A stretch of DNA of 64,000 nt from Paractinoplanes maris. Its GTDB lineage: Bacteria; Actinomycetota; Actinomycetes; Mycobacteriales; Micromonosporaceae. The position numbers were made by a program, and so were the translations under genes. Positions 61,572 to 64,000 of the stretch are shown here, one piece after another; position 1 is the first letter of the stretch; every line of letters starts with the position of its first letter. Under the pieces are notes generated by a model. That model did no database searches, had not been told where the DNA came from, and was given only the letters and a program-made list of their open reading frames with translations. The DNA is taken from assembly GCF_023544465.1 (NCBI RefSeq), contig NZ_JALPVL010000006.1, positions 62,001 through 126,000 on the forward strand, written 5' to 3'.

Positions 61572-62210
61572 GTGCCCCCACGTACCCCACTGATCCTCGC
61601 CGCCGCCCTGCTCACTCTGGCCGGGTGTGAGGGCGTCTCCCTCGATCCGCCCGCCACGCAGCCCACCAAGCAGTCCACACAGGACGTCACGACCTCGCAG
61701 AAGCAGCTGGACGCGTTGACGGTCGCCAAGGCCGGGACGATGGCGAAATACAGCCGCGACCGGTTCCCGCACTGGCGCAGCACGGGCGAGAACTGCGACG
61801 TCCGGGACTCCGTGCTCAAGCGCGACGGCAAGAAGGTCAAGTACTCCGGCTGCAACGTCGTCGCCGGCACGTGGACCAGCTTCTACGACGGTCAGGTGCT
61901 GACCTCGCCGACCAAGGTCGACATCGACCACATGGTGCCGCTGGCCAACGCGTGGCGCTCGGGCGCCGCCAAGTGGACCGACGCCAAGCGCGGCGACTTC
62001 GCCAACGACCTCGACGACCCGCAGCTGATCGCGGTGTCGGCCTCCGCCAACCGGTCGAAGGGCGACCAGGACCCGTCCACCTGGAAACCCACGGAGACCA
62101 GCAGCTGGTGCGAATATGCGAAAGACTGGGTCGCGGTGAAGACCAAGTGGAAGCTGACGGTCACCACCAAGGAGAAGACCGCACTCGAGGACATGTTGGA
62201 GAAGTGCTGA
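61572..62210 (+). CDS. Lipoprotein HNH endonuclease (DUF1524/GmrSD-like)
   Basis: 212 residues from GTG 61572; a TACTCT box at 61559-61564, 7 nt upstream, suggests a leaderless transcript. Signal peptide with lipobox LAGC (Cys19), then an HNH nuclease fold: VDIDHMVPLANAWRSGA, a PQLIAVSASANRSKGDQDP segment (the N-K positions of the motif) and four cysteines likely paired. This is the secreted HNH group common in actinobacteria, possibly used in DNA degradation for nutrient or in competition. No immunity gene is recognised next to it. Stop overlaps next start (TGATG). Confidence 0.9.
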   Translation: MPPRTPLILAAALLTLAGCEGVSLDPPATQPTKQSTQDVTTSQKQLDALTVAKAGTMAKYSRDRFPHWRSTGENCDVRDSVLKRDGKKVKYSGCNVVAGTWTSFYDGQVLTSPTKVDIDHMVPLANAWRSGAAKWTDAKRGDFANDLDDPQLIAVSASANRSKGDQDPSTWKPTETSSWCEYAKDWVAVKTKWKLTVTTKEKTALEDMLEKC

Positions 62211-62611
62211 TGACCACCTCCCCCGCGGAGCCGGTGCCGGCGGCCGCCACCGAAGCGCCGCCGACCGGCACCGAAGAGCCGCCGACCGCCGGTGAACAGG
62301 CCGCCGCCGGCGACGAGGCCGCGCCCGCCGACGAGGCCGCGCCGCCCGCCGGGACGGCTGTCGTGGCGCCGCCGACCACGGACATCGTGGCTGGTCAGGG
62401 TGGTGTGATGACCGACGAGGTCGGGGTGGTGACGGGCGACCTGACGCTGCGGACGGAGGTCGACGGCTACGACGTCATGGTGCGCGTGCAATACAAGGAC
62501 GCCGACGAGTGGTACACCGTGACCGGCGCCAAGGCTCCCCTGCACGACCCGAAGGACGCCGAGGCGATCCACGCCGTCGTCGTGGGCATCCTGAACCGCC
62601 CGGAAGGCTGA
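62210..62611 (+). CDS. Unknown protein with Pro/Ala/Glu-rich N-terminus
   Basis: 133 residues from ATG 62210, overlapping the nuclease stop by one base. Residues 1-60 are low-complexity Pro/Ala/Glu/Gly; residues ~68-133 form a folded beta-rich part (GDLTLRTEVDGYDVMVRVQYKDADEWYTV in outline) followed by a helix. No signal peptide, so it stays in the cytoplasm. Coupling to the nuclease gene could mean a functional link but the location of the two products differs. No family recognised. Confidence 0.65.
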   Translation: MTTSPAEPVPAAATEAPPTGTEEPPTAGEQAAAGDEAAPADEAAPPAGTAVVAPPTTDIVAGQGGVMTDEVGVVTGDLTLRTEVDGYDVMVRVQYKDADEWYTVTGAKAPLHDPKDAEAIHAVVVGILNRPEG

Positions 62612-62740
62612 CCCGGCAGCGGCTGCCCGGACGGGCAAGATTGATTCGTGGTGATGTCCCGCCGACCCGACGGGACAGCGGAACGGCCCCGTATCGTCCT
62701 ACACTCCTGAGGCTTCATGTCGCTCAGGAGAGGAACGGCC

Positions 62741-64000
62741 TTGAATATCCGCAAGCGCTCGCTCCGGGTCGCCACGGTCGCGGTCGGCGGTGCCGCAGTT
62801 GCCGGCGTCGCCTGGATCGCCCTGCCGGCCTCAGCGGCGGCCAACGGGATCGTCTCGATCGTCAGCTCCAACGTCGTCAACTACGCCGCGGCGCCGGGCA
62901 CGTCCAGCGTCGTGACGATCACCCGCTCCGGCAACACGGTGATCGTCGATGACGGCCCCGGCATCGACCCCGGCGCGGGCTGCGTCTGGGTCTACGGCGA
63001 CCAGACCAAGGTCAGCTGTACGCCCAAGGTCCCGGTCAACTGGATCCGCGTCGACCTGGGCGACCGTAACGACATCGTCGTCAACCGGACCGACCTCGGC
63101 ATGACCGCCCGCACCGGAGCCGGCAACGACCGGATCACCGGCGGTCCCAAGCGCGACGACGTCTACGCGGGCGACGGCGACGACGTCCTGCAGACCAACG
63201 GCGGCGACGACGTCCTGCGCGGCGACGCCGGCAACGACCTGGTCATCGGGGGCGACGGCAACGACACCCTCTCCGGCAGCACCGGCAACGACACGATGAA
63301 CGGCGGCGCCGGCGACGACGGCACCTCCTACGGCGGTCCGGGTGACGACACCATGTACGGCGGCGACGGCGACGACAAGACGTTCAACGGTGGTCCCGGG
63401 AACGACAAGATCTACGGCGGCGAGGGCGACGACTTCCTGCGCGGCGACGAGGGCACCGACATCGTGGACGGTGCCGACGGCAACGACCTGATGTTCGGCG
63501 GTGCCGGTGACGACCGGCTCATCGGCGGTGACGGCACCGACGACAGCTTCAACGGAGAGGCCGGCAACGACCGGCTCGAGGGCGGTAACAGCACCAACCA
63601 CATGCAGGGCGGGCCCGGCAACGACGAGTTCGTCGGTGGCCCGGGCACGGACCACATGCGTGGTGACGCCGGCAACGACGCCGAGAACGGCAACGACGGA
63701 ACCGACTTCTTCCACGAGGACGTGGAGTACGCGGCCGGCACCGACGCCGACACTTTCATCGGCGGCGCCGGCGACGACGTACTGGTCTACTCGGCCCGCC
63801 AGAAGGCGATCACCGCCGACGCCGACGGAGTCAAGGGTGACGACGGCGCGGCCGGCGAGGGCGACACGATCGATCCGTCGGTCTCCCACATCTGGGGCGG
63901 TTCCGGCAACGACCGCATCACCGGAACCGCGAGCGCCGAGACTCTGCAGGGCGGCCCGGGCAACGACACGATCCTCGCCGGCGCCGGTGACGACGCCCTG
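62741..64000 (+). CDS. Secreted RTX-type calcium-binding repeat protein, 3' end outside the window
   Basis: TTG 62741 follows CAGGAGAGG; an in-frame ATG at 62717 is an alternative. The frame is open to the end of the window (420 codons). A signal peptide (RVATVAVGGAAVAGVAWIALPASA) leads to a beta region and then at least twelve nonapeptide repeats of the GGxGxDxhx type (GGDGNDTLSG, GGAGDDRLIGG, GGPGNDTILA). These bind Ca2+ in a parallel beta-roll. Export here is by Sec rather than type I. Function unknown; no enzymatic domain is seen in the visible part. Confidence 0.88.
   Translation, partial: MNIRKRSLRVATVAVGGAAVAGVAWIALPASAAANGIVSIVSSNVVNYAAAPGTSSVVTITRSGNTVIVDDGPGIDPGAGCVWVYGDQTKVSCTPKVPVNWIRVDLGDRNDIVVNRTDLGMTARTGAGNDRITGGPKRDDVYAGDGDDVLQTNGGDDVLRGDAGNDLVIGGDGNDTLSGSTGNDTMNGGAGDDGTSYGGPGDDTMYGGDGDDKTFNGGPGNDKIYGGEGDDFLRGDEGTDIVDGADGNDLMFGGAGDDRLIGGDGTDDSFNGEAGNDRLEGGNSTNHMQGGPGNDEFVGGPGTDHMRGDAGNDAENGNDGTDFFHEDVEYAAGTDADTFIGGAGDDVLVYSARQKAITADADGVKGDDGAAGEGDTIDPSVSHIWGGSGNDRITGTASAETLQGGPGNDTILAGAGDDAL

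Overview
The window is high-GC actinobacterial chromosome. Gene content (WhiB, EccC/EccD/mycosin, MarP, a Crp closely matching the mycobacterial protein, an actinobacterial leuA leader peptide) and frequent GTG/TTG starts point to the Micromonosporaceae, probably an Actinoplanes-like genus. That placement is inference from remembered families and gene order; no search was run. Much of the window follows two blocks of the Mycobacterium tuberculosis map: ppa-dacB-metalloprotease-tilS-hpt-ftsH-folE, and marP-Nudix-TlpA-nth-crp ... MBL-RidA-DUF4177-two ArsA-type ATPases-whiB-PBP-metallophosphoesterase, followed by asd-lysC-leuA.

Layout. 1-5.4 kb: a truncated M23 peptidase, an unknown protein with an internal duplication, a membrane-anchored NTF2-like protein and a two-gene unit of an FtsK/SpoIIIE-type ATPase plus a coiled-coil membrane protein. 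5.45-7.56 kb: an accessory zone with about 0.9 kb of degenerate 15/16-bp tandem repeats, a RidA protein, a DUF5808 protein and a 29-bp tandem array. 7.6-8.6 kb: a divergent MarR/AhpD-like pair sharing a large inverted repeat. 8.6-17.3 kb: folE, ftsH, hpt, tilS, DUF2342 metalloprotease and dacB on the minus strand, diverging from ppa. 17.4-24.4 kb: type VII secretion genes eccD, eccC and mycP. 24.6-28.1 kb: marP, CoA-type Nudix, TlpA-like and nth. 28.1-30.2 kb: capA-like and crp.

30.5-38.5 kb holds an insertion relative to the mycobacterial order: a divergent carboxyltransferase/biotin carboxylase pair, a Ser/Thr kinase and a 1216-residue cyclase-ATPase-TPR protein. 38.5-46.4 kb: MBL hydrolase, RidA-like, DUF4177, an NTF2-like membrane protein, two ArsA/Get3-type ATPases, whiB and a class A PBP with a PASTA domain. 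46.4-54.3 kb: a small helical-repeat protein, a PadR/membrane-protein pair, pyrE, a FIST sensor with a GGDEF-EAL protein, yqeY, a metallophosphoesterase and tRNA-Pro(CGG). 54.4-61.5 kb: a three-part Nudix regulator-like fusion, then cutA-asd-lysC (aspartate pathway), a lipoprotein, and leuA behind a leader peptide and attenuator-like hairpin. 61.5-64 kb: a lipoprotein HNH nuclease, an unknown protein and a truncated secreted RTX-repeat protein.

The best candidates for something not yet described are the 15/16-bp repeat field that reads as a broken pentapeptide-repeat pattern next to the FtsK-type pair, the motif-poor carboxylase pair beside the kinase and cyclase, and the deoxyribosyltransferase-like/Nudix/winged-helix fusion. 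Several genes look leaderless, with a TANNNT box 6-8 nt before the start codon.
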